Assembly (NCBI GenBank): GCA_015501055.1
Contig: JADNYV010000163.1
Span: forward strand, 18,062 to 82,061
Direction of reading: 5' to 3'
Origin: Mucidula mucida
Lineage: Eukaryota > Basidiomycota > Agaricomycetes > Agaricales > Physalacriaceae
DNA: 64,000 bases
Below the pieces are notes generated by a model that was not told the DNA's origin, searched no databases, and worked only from the letters and a program-made list of their open reading frames with translations. This document shows, one piece after another, positions 11,143 through 21,688 of the stretch. Every line of letters starts with the position of its first letter. The first letter of the stretch is position 1. The translations under genes were made by a program, and so were the position numbers.

Positions 11143-14100
11143 TCACGTCGCTTTGCACTTCCGGCACTCCTGAGCGGTGTGTCCGGCAGTTCCGCAAAGC
11201 GAGCAGGAGTGCGTAAACCTGCATGCTGTTCCTCGAGTGCATCCCTCACGATGCCCGTTGTACCCAAGGCAGTACTCGTTACCGTTGTCGTCCTTCCAGA
11301 ACTTCCCTTGTTTCTTGCAGATTGTGTTGCTTCCCGACTCCGCTCCTGGACAGTCTCCGTATCGGTGAGCCGTACTGCCACACCAACAGCAACGCCACTT
11401 CCTGGCCCCTCCTCCGGACGTCGAAGTCGCTCCCTCCTTGGCTTCTTTGGTCCCCTGCTTCTGACTGTGGGCCGATGAGGAGGTCTCGCCCCGTCGATAA
11501 TTGGATTTCGCACCCTCGGCCGATGTCCCGCTCTTCGAGACCTTCTTCTCCATCTCTGACAAACGCGCGAGCGTCGCCTTTCCAATACAGTTCGTCCAGG
11601 TATCCTCACTCCAGACCGAAGGGTCTACCATTCCTTTCGTCCTGTACCACGAATCGAAGATCCTCGCTGTGTATAGCTTCACAGCCTTGAACTCTACCGA
11701 TTCTACCTCTGCTCCATCCTTCTCCCTTGTAGTGTTGGTATTGTTGTCCGCGCTACGCTCGATGCACACTTTCAGAAGGCGGCGAAACTGGTCCGCCAAC
11801 TTTGCGGCCGGCGCACGTCCTTCTGCGGGTTCGTAGTAGTCCTCGATCCCAGTGCATGTCATGAGGAACGCCTCTATCCACGGCATGCGCTTCAGCTTCA
11901 GATCCAGATCTGGCTTTGGGACCTTGTCCTTCAATACGAGCGAGTCGCCTTCGAACGTCAGCTTCTTCTCTGTATCGTTCTTATCGCGCGCCATATCCTT
12001 GATGCACTCCTCTCGTGTCGTGAAGGACAGATAATGCGGCCTGAAGAAACCGGTCGCCATATTTTCCCTGACATGCCTAGATATCGGCAAGTCATGAGCC
12101 TCTGGAACGACTTATACTGTGGTGTCTTCACATACCTCGGCGGTACTACCTCATCTTGGCGTGGTAGGTCGTCTATGCCCACAATCACCCCTCCCGTATC
12201 AAATCTCCCCGTCACGTCTCTCTTCTTCTTCGAAGGAGCAGTCACCGGCGTCGTAGGTGAGCGAGGATGTTTGTCTCCGCGGAGTCGTACCGGCGATGCC
12301 GCTACCTTTCTCCTCCTCTTGGGCGATGGCAGTGGTCCCGATTGTTGTCTCTTGCGACTCCCAAATCGTGATCCCGCCATGAAGGCGTCCATCTCTCGTA
12401 CGGTCTTGAACCCATATCTCCTCGCCAATTCCTTCGCTGGTGAGGTTGTCTGTGCAAGAGTCTCCTCGTCGACGAAGTCGTCTGAGCCCTCTTCATCTTC
12501 CTCGTCATCTCTTGGCGTGCTGAGCAACTCCTCATTCTTCTTCCTCGCCTCCTCCTCCAGCATCGCCGCTATCCTCTCAGCGCGTAGCTTCGCCTCTTCT
12601 TCAGCCAGCTTGAGGATCCTCGCCCTCTTTGCCTTCTTCTCCTTCTCCTCTGCCGCTGCCTTCGCCCGCAGCTGCACCTGCTTCCTCTTTTTCTCGAGCT
12701 CCTCGCGTTTCTGCTCTGCCAAGATGCGCTCCTTCTCGAGAGCCTTCTCTATCCTGGCCTCCTCCTCCTCTAACAGACGTATCTCCTCATCCTCCTCCTC
12801 CGTTGCATCTGAGTCCTCCGAGACCTCACCCATCTGTGCCTCGACCTCCGCCACTTTCTTAGCTGCCGCCGCTTTAGCCGCCGCCTCCTTCGCTGTCATC
12901 GCTTTAGCTGCAGCTGCCTTGACCGCCTCTGCCTTGGTCTTCTCGTCCTTGGCAGCCTTCGCCTTTGCCGTCGCAGACTTGGCCGTCGCTGGTTTCTTGA
13001 CCGCTGGCGCCTTCGTTTTCCGCGTCGTGGCCTTCTTCTCCCCCTCTGCTCTCCTCTCTCTCTCCTCCTTCGCTTTCGCGATCTTCTCCTTCACCTCGTC
13101 CCTCGTCAGTGGCTTGCCCGCGCTCGTCTTGAACGTCGGCTTTGGCCCTGTCTCGTCCACCACCACGGTGCCTTTGGGAGTGTCCTTTACCAGCTCCTCT
13201 AGCTGCTCTTGGCTCAGCTCCTCCTCTTCCTCCTCCTCCTCGAGCGTGACCTTCTTGCCTTTCCCCTTCTGAGCTCTGGTCAGACGCGCCGGTGTTCCTC
13301 TGCTCTTCGTTGACTTTGGTGTGGCGTCTTTGCCTCGTCTCGACTTGGCGCCCCTCGTCTTCGCTGGTGTATGCGTCTCTGTCTCGTCCTCAGCCTCCTC
13401 CCTCACCTCTGGCTGTGTCTTCTTCTGCGCTGCTGCAGGCTTCCTCTTTTTCTTGTTCTCCTCGTCTTGGATGGCCCTCGCGACCGCCTCTGCAAGACTC
13501 GTCAGCCCTCGACTCGAAGGAAACCTCGACAGCCTCTGCAGGAATATCCCTCGCAGCGCCCTCTCGACACGCGTCTATCCTGCTCCGGCAGACGTACACC
13601 CTCGGAACCCCGACCTGGCTCACCAACCTTAGCCCTGCCCTAAGATTCAGGATGAGAGCGCCCTCTGCGCCTCGTCCGTCGTCCCAGTAACAGCTGCCTC
13701 GGCCAGCCAACCCAAGCCGTGGTTCTGTGTACATCGCTTTCGCGGGTAGCCGCGGCCCATGCGCCACCTCTGGAAATTCCAAACTCTTGAAAATTACTCA
13801 CCATCTTGTTCGACCTGTCTCCTGCGAGCTTCAGCCGCCTCGTTCTCCTCTGTGATGTCCTGCTTGAACAGTCCACCCTCGTCTCCTACGTCCTTCCCAA
13901 GTGGGGACGGGAGCAACGTCGGCTCGAAATGGACCGACGCACGGCGTTTCGGACGCGTGGATGGCCCCGCGACAGGCGGAGAAGACGCTTCCGACGCAGA
14001 TCGCTTCGCTGTAGTCGCTGCTCCGCGGCCTTCGGCTGCGCTGACGTGGCTCCACTCGTCGTCGAGCTCGTCCTCGTCGTCCTCATCGAACTGCTCGATG

Positions 14101-14390
14101 TCGTCCACGCCGTCGAGCTCCTCCTCAAAATCAGCTATTGGCGATGTGGGATCCGTCATCTCCATCTTGGCCAGCATCTCCTTCTTGTCCGGCACTAGCC
14201 CTCCATCTCGCCTTGTGCCGCTCACTTTCTGGTAGCGTGCGTCGTCCACGCTTTTCAGCGGTGGGTCACCCTTTGGCGCCGTTGAACGCGTCGCTCGTCG
14301 TCCTGGCCTTCCCGCCCCTTTCTCTAAGTCGATCCTTGGTCCATCGTTATCGTCTGTGGCCTCGTTCTCCCTTTTTCCTGTTTTCGCCAT
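11143..14390 (-). CDS. Ngaro Gag-like protein with zinc fingers and three introns
   Basis: Predicted structural protein. The frame is continuous only if introns are removed: one with donor at 13801 (acceptor near 13770 or further downstream), 13575-13623 (49 bases) and 12077-12135 (59 bases; GTATGT...ATCTAG). Spliced, it runs from MAKTGKREN at 14390 to the stop at 11143, about 1000 residues. The N-terminal part is acidic (DEDDEDELDDEW). The middle is a long Lys/Glu/Ala-rich, coiled-coil-like segment. The C-terminal third holds a zinc knuckle (CCWCGSTAHRYGDC), a CCCH-like finger ending CTRGTACRFTHSC and a last knuckle CSLCGTAGHTAQEC, suited to RNA binding. The first acceptor site is uncertain. 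A Ser-rich 412-residue ORF on the opposite strand is its shadow. Confidence 0.78.
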
Positions 14391-14424
14391 GATACGTTGT
14401 CGCCACTCTCCGGGCGAAGAACCA

Positions 14425-14593
14425 GCAAAGAAATCCAGACTCGGCGAGATCCAGCAGCAGCTTTGGTTCGCGAGTCCTCGGAAACGGAGATGGTGGCAGG
14501 AAGCAGATCGACACGGGATCACGTGTCGTACGCGTCGGCGTGAAACATCGCTCCAATTCCTCCTACCCGCGCCATCCCCCTTGTCGCTCTAAT
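14425..14593 (-). repeat. Ngaro terminal repeat A1
   Basis: 169 bases at the 5' end of the element (minus strand), identical by eye to A2 at 7009-7177. It abuts the GGGGAAC of the dehydrogenase exon and should contain the promoter of the element. Confidence 0.9.
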
Positions 14594-15189
14594 GTTCCCC
14601 GCAGCGATAGCCGAGATCTACCATCCCCTCCTTCAGCATTTCCCTGATGATTTGGGGGAAATGGAACGCACGAGAGGGTCGATATTCATACTAAGCGGAT
14701 AGTTGAACGGGCCGATGATAAGACAAACGCCTTTGCCTTGCTTGTAGATGACCCGCCGCATGACCCCGAATGTCATCGAAAACGGTGGCTTCTCGGGCTT
14801 CGCCCACCCGTCGAGGTGTGCTAGTGTCGCCGCGACCTCGTTGAGGACCGGGTAGACTTCCGTGCTGCAAACACGAGAAAGTTTCAATGTGTGTGTCCAG
14901 ACTGAGAGTTAAGAGGGAGGAGGACTAACAAATGCCCCTCCATGGCGGGCTTCCCCATATCAGCGTACATCGCGTCCAAGATGCGCTGCGTGTTGTCCTG
15001 CACGAGGTACCCGATCTGGGTCAAGACATACTTGCGGAGCGGGATGGACGAGAGCTGGCCGGACTTGAACGTCGCGTCAAGCTCAGCGTGGATCTACAGC
15101 ACAACAAGTTAGGTGGTATGTTTCCGAATGACGATGAGAGCAAGTACCTTCTCGATATCAGCAATGGGCGTGTATTCGAGCGTCGTCAT

Positions 15190-15513
15190 AACTTATTCTG
15201 AGTCGGAGAGTAATACTAGATGTTGAACTTGAAAGGCATCACAGTCAATCTTTATACAATGCCCACCGACCCCGGCCTCATCGATGAGGGGCCCATTTGA
15301 GGCCCATCCAGCCTACAATCGGTTCATTTGCGGCGCCGGTTAGAGGACAAGCGCTGAAGGCTTACGAAATCGGCTGATGACCTACCCTGCAATAGGTATG
15401 CGGACATCCGTTCAACCGGACAGCCTCTATTTCACCAAGGTGCTCACACAGTAACACTGGCAAAGATCCGCTCAAATTGATTGTCGTAATGACATCAAGC
15501 AGACGAAGATCGG
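15190..15513. other. Upstream region of the split dehydrogenase gene
   Basis: About 320 bases between the dehydrogenase start and the C-terminus of the first array F-box relic. No gene is seen. It would hold the dehydrogenase promoter. Confidence 0.5.
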
Positions 15514-17069
15514 CTAATTCGCGAAATGCAAATCCTTCCTACTTGGGGCAAAAAAATCTGGAACCTTTTGACATACATCCTGCCACCTTTGCACCCTCCC
15601 TTCGGAAAACCTGCTAGCGTCCACGTTCGTGCAGAACTCCTCAAGCCGCGAAACGTCTTTCGATCCCGGACGGGACTCCAAAACGGAAAGCAATTTCGAT
15701 GCTGGCAGCTGCGTGTTCTCGTCAAGGATCCATAAGTCCAGAGACCTGAGGCGGGGTACCAGCACGTCGCTCTGTGCGTGCACATGGAGGTAGTCGAGAA
15801 GGACATCATGGATGCTAGGAAGATGGATGGAGAAGGCAGTAAGTTCGGTAGCTAGTCGAAGCCATGACGTTAGGCTGGCAACGTCTGCGTCGAAGAATTT
15901 GCGAACATCGAAGGCAATGTGAAGCGACGATAGTTGCTTTGGGAGTAGGTCCGTTAAAGGAAGCCTAAATCTACCCTCGCGAAACGTCAGGTGCAAGTCG
16001 GTGAGTGCTGTGATGTCTAAGTGGGGAGGAGGGCGGAAAAGAAGCCGTAGGTACAACGGACGATGGAAAGGGACAAAAGTTTTAGGAAAGAAAGCTTTGA
16101 CAGTCGTTTATCAACCTCTGCAGAGTAATCTTCAACAGAGAGCGACAGATGGGTAAGATTGGGCATTGTTGGAGAGTCCCTTTCCTCATATTGTAGATAC
16201 CACCTTCATAATGAGTTACTTTGGGCCATGGCAATTTAACGCATACTTCCTCCGAATCACCTACTATGCGGATTCGCCTCAGTCGTGGGGTGGCTCGGAA
16301 TGGGGCGAGAGGTGTCCCATCAATGTCTCGGCTTTCCTCCATGTCGCAGAGAACAACTTCCTCCAGGCGCTCAAAATACAGTCCCGATAATGCAGCAGGA
16401 AATTCATCTCCGCGCGCTCAAAAGTATAGATGACGCCAGCGTGCGGCACCAACCGCCAGAAGTACAGATATCATGTCGGATACAACGTCTGTTTGTATCC
16501 TCATTGCCATCGCAACCAAGAGATCAGTGTTCCCGGAACGCGACATGAACAGCCCAAGGTTATAGCAGAACCTGGTCAGCTTCCTGGATCCTATCTTCTT
16601 CGGGAAGGGAAAAACGATCGTGTTCCACAAGCGCGGGTCTGAAAGCGCGACGCGCCGCCACCTAGAGCAAACATGCCAGAGTGTCCACGGCGCATTTCTG
16701 GAATTTAGGGACGAATAGTGCGACTCCGCCGACTTGTCTATGATTTTCTTCACCAGATCCCCCCATTGAGGAATACAATGCGCAAATATCTCGTGGAGAA
16801 CGGTCGTCGGAAAGCATGCGAATGGGATGTAGAATAGACCGCGCGTCCTGAGCGTCGCAGTGTAGCACATCGTGCTCCTCGCGGAGAGCGTTCAAGTCCT
16901 TCCGAAGGAGTTCCATTTTTTCCTCATAATTGGCGAGATTGCCTTGCGCCTCGTTCAAAAAAGCCCGCATTTGGGCTCTTTCTGCATCGTGGGGCGCATC
17001 GTTTCCGTTTATAAGCGCGGCGACGCGTGCAGCGTCAAAGGGATTGGATGTACATGGGTCGGCGAACAT
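15514..17069 (-). pseudogene. F-box array member 1, frameshifted
   Basis: F-box substrate-recognition protein of an expanded mushroom family, now broken. The N-terminus MFADPCTSN at 17069 is followed by a coiled-coil-like stretch and the start of the F-box (LHPIRMLSDD). One extra C after GACGAC then shifts the frame. The F-box continues in the next frame as VLHEIFAHCIPQWG, with the conserved WHVCSRWRRVALSDPRLW block. Further frame changes near 16400 and 16070 separate the middle (RLRRIRIVGD) from the C-terminal leucine-rich part (SWLRLATELTAFSIHLPSI). The ending is LEEFCTNVDASRFSEGR. It is close to the two members below and arranged head-to-tail with them. Confidence 0.8.
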
Positions 17070-17099
17070 GGTACATATAACTCGGTGCTACTTATGATA

Positions 17100-17712
17100 C
17101 AAGTTCAGTAAAACGCTCATTCTCGAGCATAAACGTACCAGTGTCACGAAAAGCTAGATGTTGGCAGCAAATTGTTAGCGCAGTGATCGCGGTCAGAAGT
17201 AAAGCTGCATCGGTGGCTGTGTAGAGGTTTATGCGCAACTTCTCGACCTTTCCTGCCTTCCACTTGCCCACGGACGCTAGTATGTAGACACCATGGATCA
17301 TTCAGTCATTAAGATTCAAGGAAAGAAACTCGTAGGGCGGCATTGTTCTTCTGAATGGCAAAGAAATGCAAAGATGTTGCATACACTGTACCAATTTTCC
17401 GGAGGTCGTACGCGTCGTATTTTGGCGGCCTGAGCACAGATAGAGAGATTCATTGGCGGAATACACGCAAGTTCTTCCTTCACGGGCACAAATGAAACGC
17501 GAAAATCTGATCTATGTACGCGTAATAAATACCTGTACCAGTTTATAGGCTGAAAGAAGGAGAATTGGATGCCCGCTAGCGCTCGCAATGATATATGAGT
17601 CCCTGGCCTGCATTATCTGTGACGAATACTCACCAATTCCAACCATTTGGTCACTTGACTCACCAATGCGCACTAGAAATTACATCATTTCATCTGTGGC
17701 GGTAGCCAAATA
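17100..17712. other. Spacer between array members 1 and 2
   Basis: No gene supported. On the minus strand, sequence upstream of the member 1 start (ACTGGTACGTTT type) recurs upstream of members 2 and 3. The duplications therefore carried 5' flanking DNA, possibly a 5' UTR intron donor. Confidence 0.45.
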
Positions 17713-17840
17713 TACCATTTTCGCTGACCCCAGTACATCTCATTCCTTCGACCACACCGCACACGTCGCCATACTGAAACAACGCAGCCCACCATGCTGA
17801 AAAAGCACAACTGCAGACCTTTCGGATGGGGCCATAGGCA
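17713..17840 (+). pseudogene. F-box N-terminal fragment in opposite orientation
   Basis: The plus strand reads FADPSTSHSFDHTAHVA, closely matching the N-terminus of array member 2 (LADPSTSHSFDRTARVA). DNA similarity continues past the coding break through AAAAAGCACAACTGCA. It is flanked by minus-strand members 1 and 2, so a piece of the array has been inverted. The fragment stops at TGA after ILKQRSPPC. Confidence 0.75.
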
Positions 17841-18007
17841 ATCTCGCCTGGCGCTGAGAAATTTCATACAATATACAATTGACTCTGTCTGGAGGATTAG
17901 GTAGGTATGTTGGTCCAACGTTTTGTACAAACAGAAGATAAACCGCGTGATAACGGCAATGTATCTTAACCGTAGCTTCCCAGTCACTTCGGTATGCAAA
18001 TACATCA

Positions 18008-19536
18008 CTACCTCGGGCAAAAAACCTTGACCTTCCGGCATACACCTTGCCACCTCTGCACCCTCCCCTCCGAGAACCTGCCAGCGTCCACGTTCGTGCA
18101 GAACTCCTCAAGTCTCGAAACGCTCTCTTTCGATCCCGCACGCGACTCCAAAACAGAAAGCAATTTCGATGCTGACACCTGCATGTCCTCATCAAGGATC
18201 CATAAGTACAGAGACCTGAGGCGGGGTACCAGCACGTCGCTCTGTGCGTGCACATGGAGGTAGTCGAGAAGGACATCATGGATGCTAGGAAGATGGACGG
18301 ACAAGGCAGTAAGTTCGGTGGCAAGTCGAAGCCATGACGCGAGGATGGCAACGTCTGCGTCTATAAATTTGCAACCATGGCAAGCAATGTGAAACGACTT
18401 CAATCGTTTGGGGAGTATGTCCGTTATTGGAAGACTGAAAGCGGAGAACTTGCGCTTTGAATCGCTGTCCAATTGATAGGTCAGGCGAATGTCGGCGAGA
18501 TCTGGTGCATCTAAACGTCGGACGAGGGCGAGAAAGAAGGTGCAGGAACGAAGGGTAAGAGAAAGGGACAAGAGTTTTGGGAAGGAAAGCTTCGCTAGTT
18601 CTTTATCAATGGGAGCAATTGTGATCACAACATCAAGCGACAGATGGGTAAGATTGCGCATGGGTGCGAAGGTCCCTTTCCATATCGCAAAGATTCTGCA
18701 GTCATAATAAGTTATCTTGTACAATGGCAATGCCACATATACATCAAGCGAATCGCGGATTCTTCTCAGCCGTGGCGCGGCCTCGAATGGGACGAGGATT
18801 TCCCCGTCCACGCCTAGGCATTCCTCTGTGTCAGAGAGAATCACTTCTTGCAGGCGTTTATAATGAAGCCCCGATAACGCAGCAGGAAATCCTTCTCCTT
18901 CGGCTCGGAAACATAGACGACGCCAGCGCGCGGCGCCAACCGCCAGAAGTACAGATAACATTTCCGGTATAGTATCACTGATTGTGATCGCAACCGAGAG
19001 ATCCGTGTTTCCAGAACGCGACATAGACAGCCCAAGATTGTAGCATAATGTGGGCAGCTTCCTGAATCTCACCAGGTGAAAGCGATCGTGGACCACAAGC
19101 GCGGGGCTGAAAGCGCGACGCGACGCCACCTAAAGCAAACGTGCGAAAGTGTCCACGGTGCATTCTTGGAATTGAGAGACGAATACGCCAAGTCCGGCTC
19201 GTCCATTAGCTCCTTCTCCAAAGCCCCCCACTCGGGAACACAATGCGCAAATATCTCATGAAGAACGTCATCGGAAAGCGTGCGAATGGGGTGAAGAATG
19301 GTCTGAGCGTCCTGGGCGTCGCATTGAAGCGCATCGCGCTCCTCGCGGAGAGCGTTCATGTCCTTCAGAAGAAGTTCCAGTTTTTCGTCGTAATTGGCGA
19401 TATTGTCTTTAGCCTCATCCAGAAAAGTTTGCAGTTGTGCTCTTTCTGTATCATGGGGCGCGTTGTTTCCGTTTAGGAGCGTGGCGACGCGTGCGGTGCG
19501 GTCAAAGGAATGGGATGTACTGGGATCAGCGAGCAT
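18008..19536 (-). pseudogene. F-box array member 2, one frameshift
   Basis: The best preserved member of this array. N-terminus MLADPSTSHSFDRT, coiled-coil-like segment, then a complete F-box: LHPIRTLSDDVLHEIFAHCV, WTLSHVCFRWRRVALSAPRLW. The frame ends at STIAFTW* near 19069. A second open frame of more than 340 residues starts at the overlap with RFRKLPTLCYNLGLSMSRSG and runs to the stop at 18008. It carries leucine-rich segments and the shared ending LEEFCTNVDAGRFSEGR. A single-base change near 19075 would rejoin the halves. It is either a recent pseudogene or a sequence error. An F-box protein of this type would link a target to an SCF ubiquitin ligase. Confidence 0.8.
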
Positions 19537-19904
19537 GGTACAGATGGCTGAGAGCTAAATCTGCAATATAAATCAAACGACCAATCTTCCAGCAGAAACG
19601 TACCAGTGTCGCCAATAGCTAGGCGTTTCGTCCGTGCAGCACAAGCGATCGTGGTCAGATTTAAACCCGTATTGGTGGCTGTGTAAGCTCATTGGCGCCT
19701 TCCGCCTGTTGTAAATATTCCTATCTCCCGCAGTACTAGTCAGTGCCTTTAAGCCGTGTATTTCATACAATACGCATTGAATCTGTTCGGAGAACTGGGT
19801 ATGTAAAGAGACTAGTTCATACTGTACAATCAGCAAAAGAAACCGTAACAACAACGTATCTTGACCGATTCTTGACCGAAGCTTCCCGCGAGGCAGATAC
19901 TTCA

Positions 19905-21446
19905 CTACCTCGGGCAATAAACCTTGACCTTCCGGCATACATCTTGCCACCTCTGCACCCTCCCTTCCGAAAACCTACCAGCATCCACGTTCGTGCAAAA
20001 CTCCTCAAGCCGCGAAACGATCTCTTTCGATCCCAAACGCGACTCCAAAACGGAAATCGACTTCGATGCCGACATCTCCTCGTCCTCGTCAAGGACACAT
20101 AAGTCCAGAGACCTGAGGCGGGGTACCAGCACGTCGCTCTGTGCGTGCACATGGAGGTCGTCGAGAAGGGCATTAGGGATGCAAGGATGATGGATGGACA
20201 AGGCAGTAATGTCGGTAGCGAGTCAGAGCAACGACTTGAGGACAGCAAGATCAACGAGGTCGGGAACATCGCACGCAATGTGAAGCGATATCAACTGTTT
20301 GGCGAGTATGTCCCTTAGGAGAAGACTCAAAGTCGAGGAGGAACTGTGGCGATTCTGCGACTTGATTTCACCCTTGGAGAGCGTCAGACGAAAGTCGATG
20401 AGAGCTAGAATGTCAAAGCGGGGCAGAACGGCGGCAAGGAAGGCGTAGGGACAAGAGGTTGGGGAAAGACAGCTTTAAGGGTAGCTGATCAACCGGCGCA
20501 CGCGAATCATAAAGATGGAGCGACAGATGGGTGAGATTGAGCATTTCTTGGAGACTCCATTTGTGAATGTAGATATCGCACTCATAATGAGTTATCTGGG
20601 ACCATGGCAATCCGATGAGTGAATTTTCAGAAAGGTACATTCTTCTCAGCCGGGAGGCAGTCCGGAATGGGGCAGCGGACAGTTCGCCACCAATGCATTC
20701 GCTGATGTCAGAGAGAACAATCTCTTCCAGGCGTTTGTAATGCAGTCCCGATAAGGCGGCAGGAAACCCACTGTAGTGGGCTCGGAGATAGAGGCGACGC
20801 CAGCGCGTGGCGCTAACTGCCAACTGTGCGAATATTATGTGCGGCATAACCCCACTGCGCGGTATGGTACTCGCCATCGAATATCAGCGTTTCCGGAACG
20901 CGACATGAACAAGCCAAGGTTGTAGCAGAATCTGGATAGCTTTCTGGATCCCGTCTTTCTCTTGGCCGGGAGCGATGGGAAGGTAAAGATGATCGTAGAC
21001 CACAAACGCGGAGCTGAGAGCGCGACGCGGCGCCAACTAGAGCAAACTTGCGAAAGGGTCCACGGTACGTTCTTGGAATTGAGAGCTGAATAATCCGAAT
21101 CCGGCTCCGTACAGAACTTCCACTCCAAAGCCTCCCGGTCAAGAAAGCAATGCGTAAATATTTCGTGGAGGACATCATCAGACAGCGTTCGAAGGGGATG
21201 GAGGAGATTTCGAGCGTCCCAGATGCGGCGCTGAATCTTAGCTACCACGTCCTTGAGTAGCATTTCCATCTTTTCGTCATGTTTGGCGAGATCGTCTTGG
21301 GCTTCGTCCAGAAAAGCACGCAGTTGCTCTCTATCCATGTCGTGGGGCGCGTTGTTTCCATTTGGGAGCTGGGCGACACGTACGATGCCGTTTGCCTGCT
21401 CGTCCGCTCGCACGAAGGAATGCGCACCGCAGGGGTCAGCGAACAT
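19905..21446 (-). pseudogene. F-box array member 3, several breaks
   Basis: Starts MFADPCGAHSFVRADEQANG at 21446. The F-box reads LHPLRTLSDDVLHEIFTHC with WTLSQVCSSWRRVALSAPRLW. The frame breaks near 20840 after SRSGNADI, resumes as LAVSATRWRRLYLRA, breaks again near 20413, and the end is recognisable as SRLEEFCTNVDAGRFSEGR near 19920-20000. It is more diverged than members 1 and 2. A conserved upstream block precedes the start. Confidence 0.78.
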
Positions 21447-21688
21447 GGTATAGATGACTTTCTATTCAGTTTGTTAACAGCTAGTGCCAAAGGTCTGACA
21501 GAAACGTACCAGTTAAACCTGCCTCGGTGGCTGTGTAGAGGCCAGCTATTTGTTTGCCCAATTGAATGACCTCAAAAATGAAATGTTGCAATATACAGTA
21601 CCATAGCGTTCGTGCATGAGAAAGAATTAAGCGTGGCGTCTAAAATATATATAAATTAAATAGATATAAGTAAATGTCCATGTCCCAT

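Larger units (their letters stand above)
6711..14593 (-). mobile_element. Ngaro-like tyrosine-recombinase retrotransposon, structurally complete
   Basis: A 7.9 kb element read on the minus strand: A1 repeat, gag, RT-RNase H, tyrosine recombinase, B1, A2, B2. This A1...B1-A2-B2 split direct repeat layout, with the recombinase after RT-RH and no integrase, is the hallmark of Ngaro/PAT-type DIRS elements. Both repeat pairs look identical by eye, so the insertion is young. It interrupts an aldehyde dehydrogenase exon between AAC (Asn) and the next codon. Joining the flanks restores the exon exactly, with no target duplication, as expected for recombinase-mediated circle integration. The outer edge is ambiguous by one T. 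Four spliceosomal introns are predicted in gag and RT. Confidence 0.92.
5058..15189 (-). pseudogene. Fatty-aldehyde-type dehydrogenase split by a retrotransposon
   Basis: NAD(P)-dependent aldehyde dehydrogenase that would oxidise (fatty) aldehydes to acids. The start MTTLEYTPIADIEK is at 15189. Exons 15148-15189, 14930-15093, 14672-14864 and 14594-14617 give the N-terminal half, with LIIGPFNYP and AIAAGN. The frame resumes at 6710 with SVVLKPSEATPA. Later exons carry LFTGSTRVG, the catalytic-Glu segment LELGG and the catalytic-Cys segment NAGQSCVAP, then [18 protein letters not shown] and GLPFGGVG. The C-terminus is either a hydrophobic anchor (KWLILLIAAV, stop at 5058) or, if a further GTAAAG...ACAG intron is used, a short basic tail (stop near 5035). 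Damage: the Ngaro element; a 1-base loss near 5965 before ETNYIAP; and a 2-base loss near 5722 after YVFA, which creates a stop. About 13 exons. Confidence 0.9.

Noticed and set aside
12034..13272. Plus-strand 412-codon Ser-rich ORF
   Set aside because: It is the exact antisense of the Lys/Glu/Ala-rich Gag segment; codon bias makes the complement open. No independent motif.
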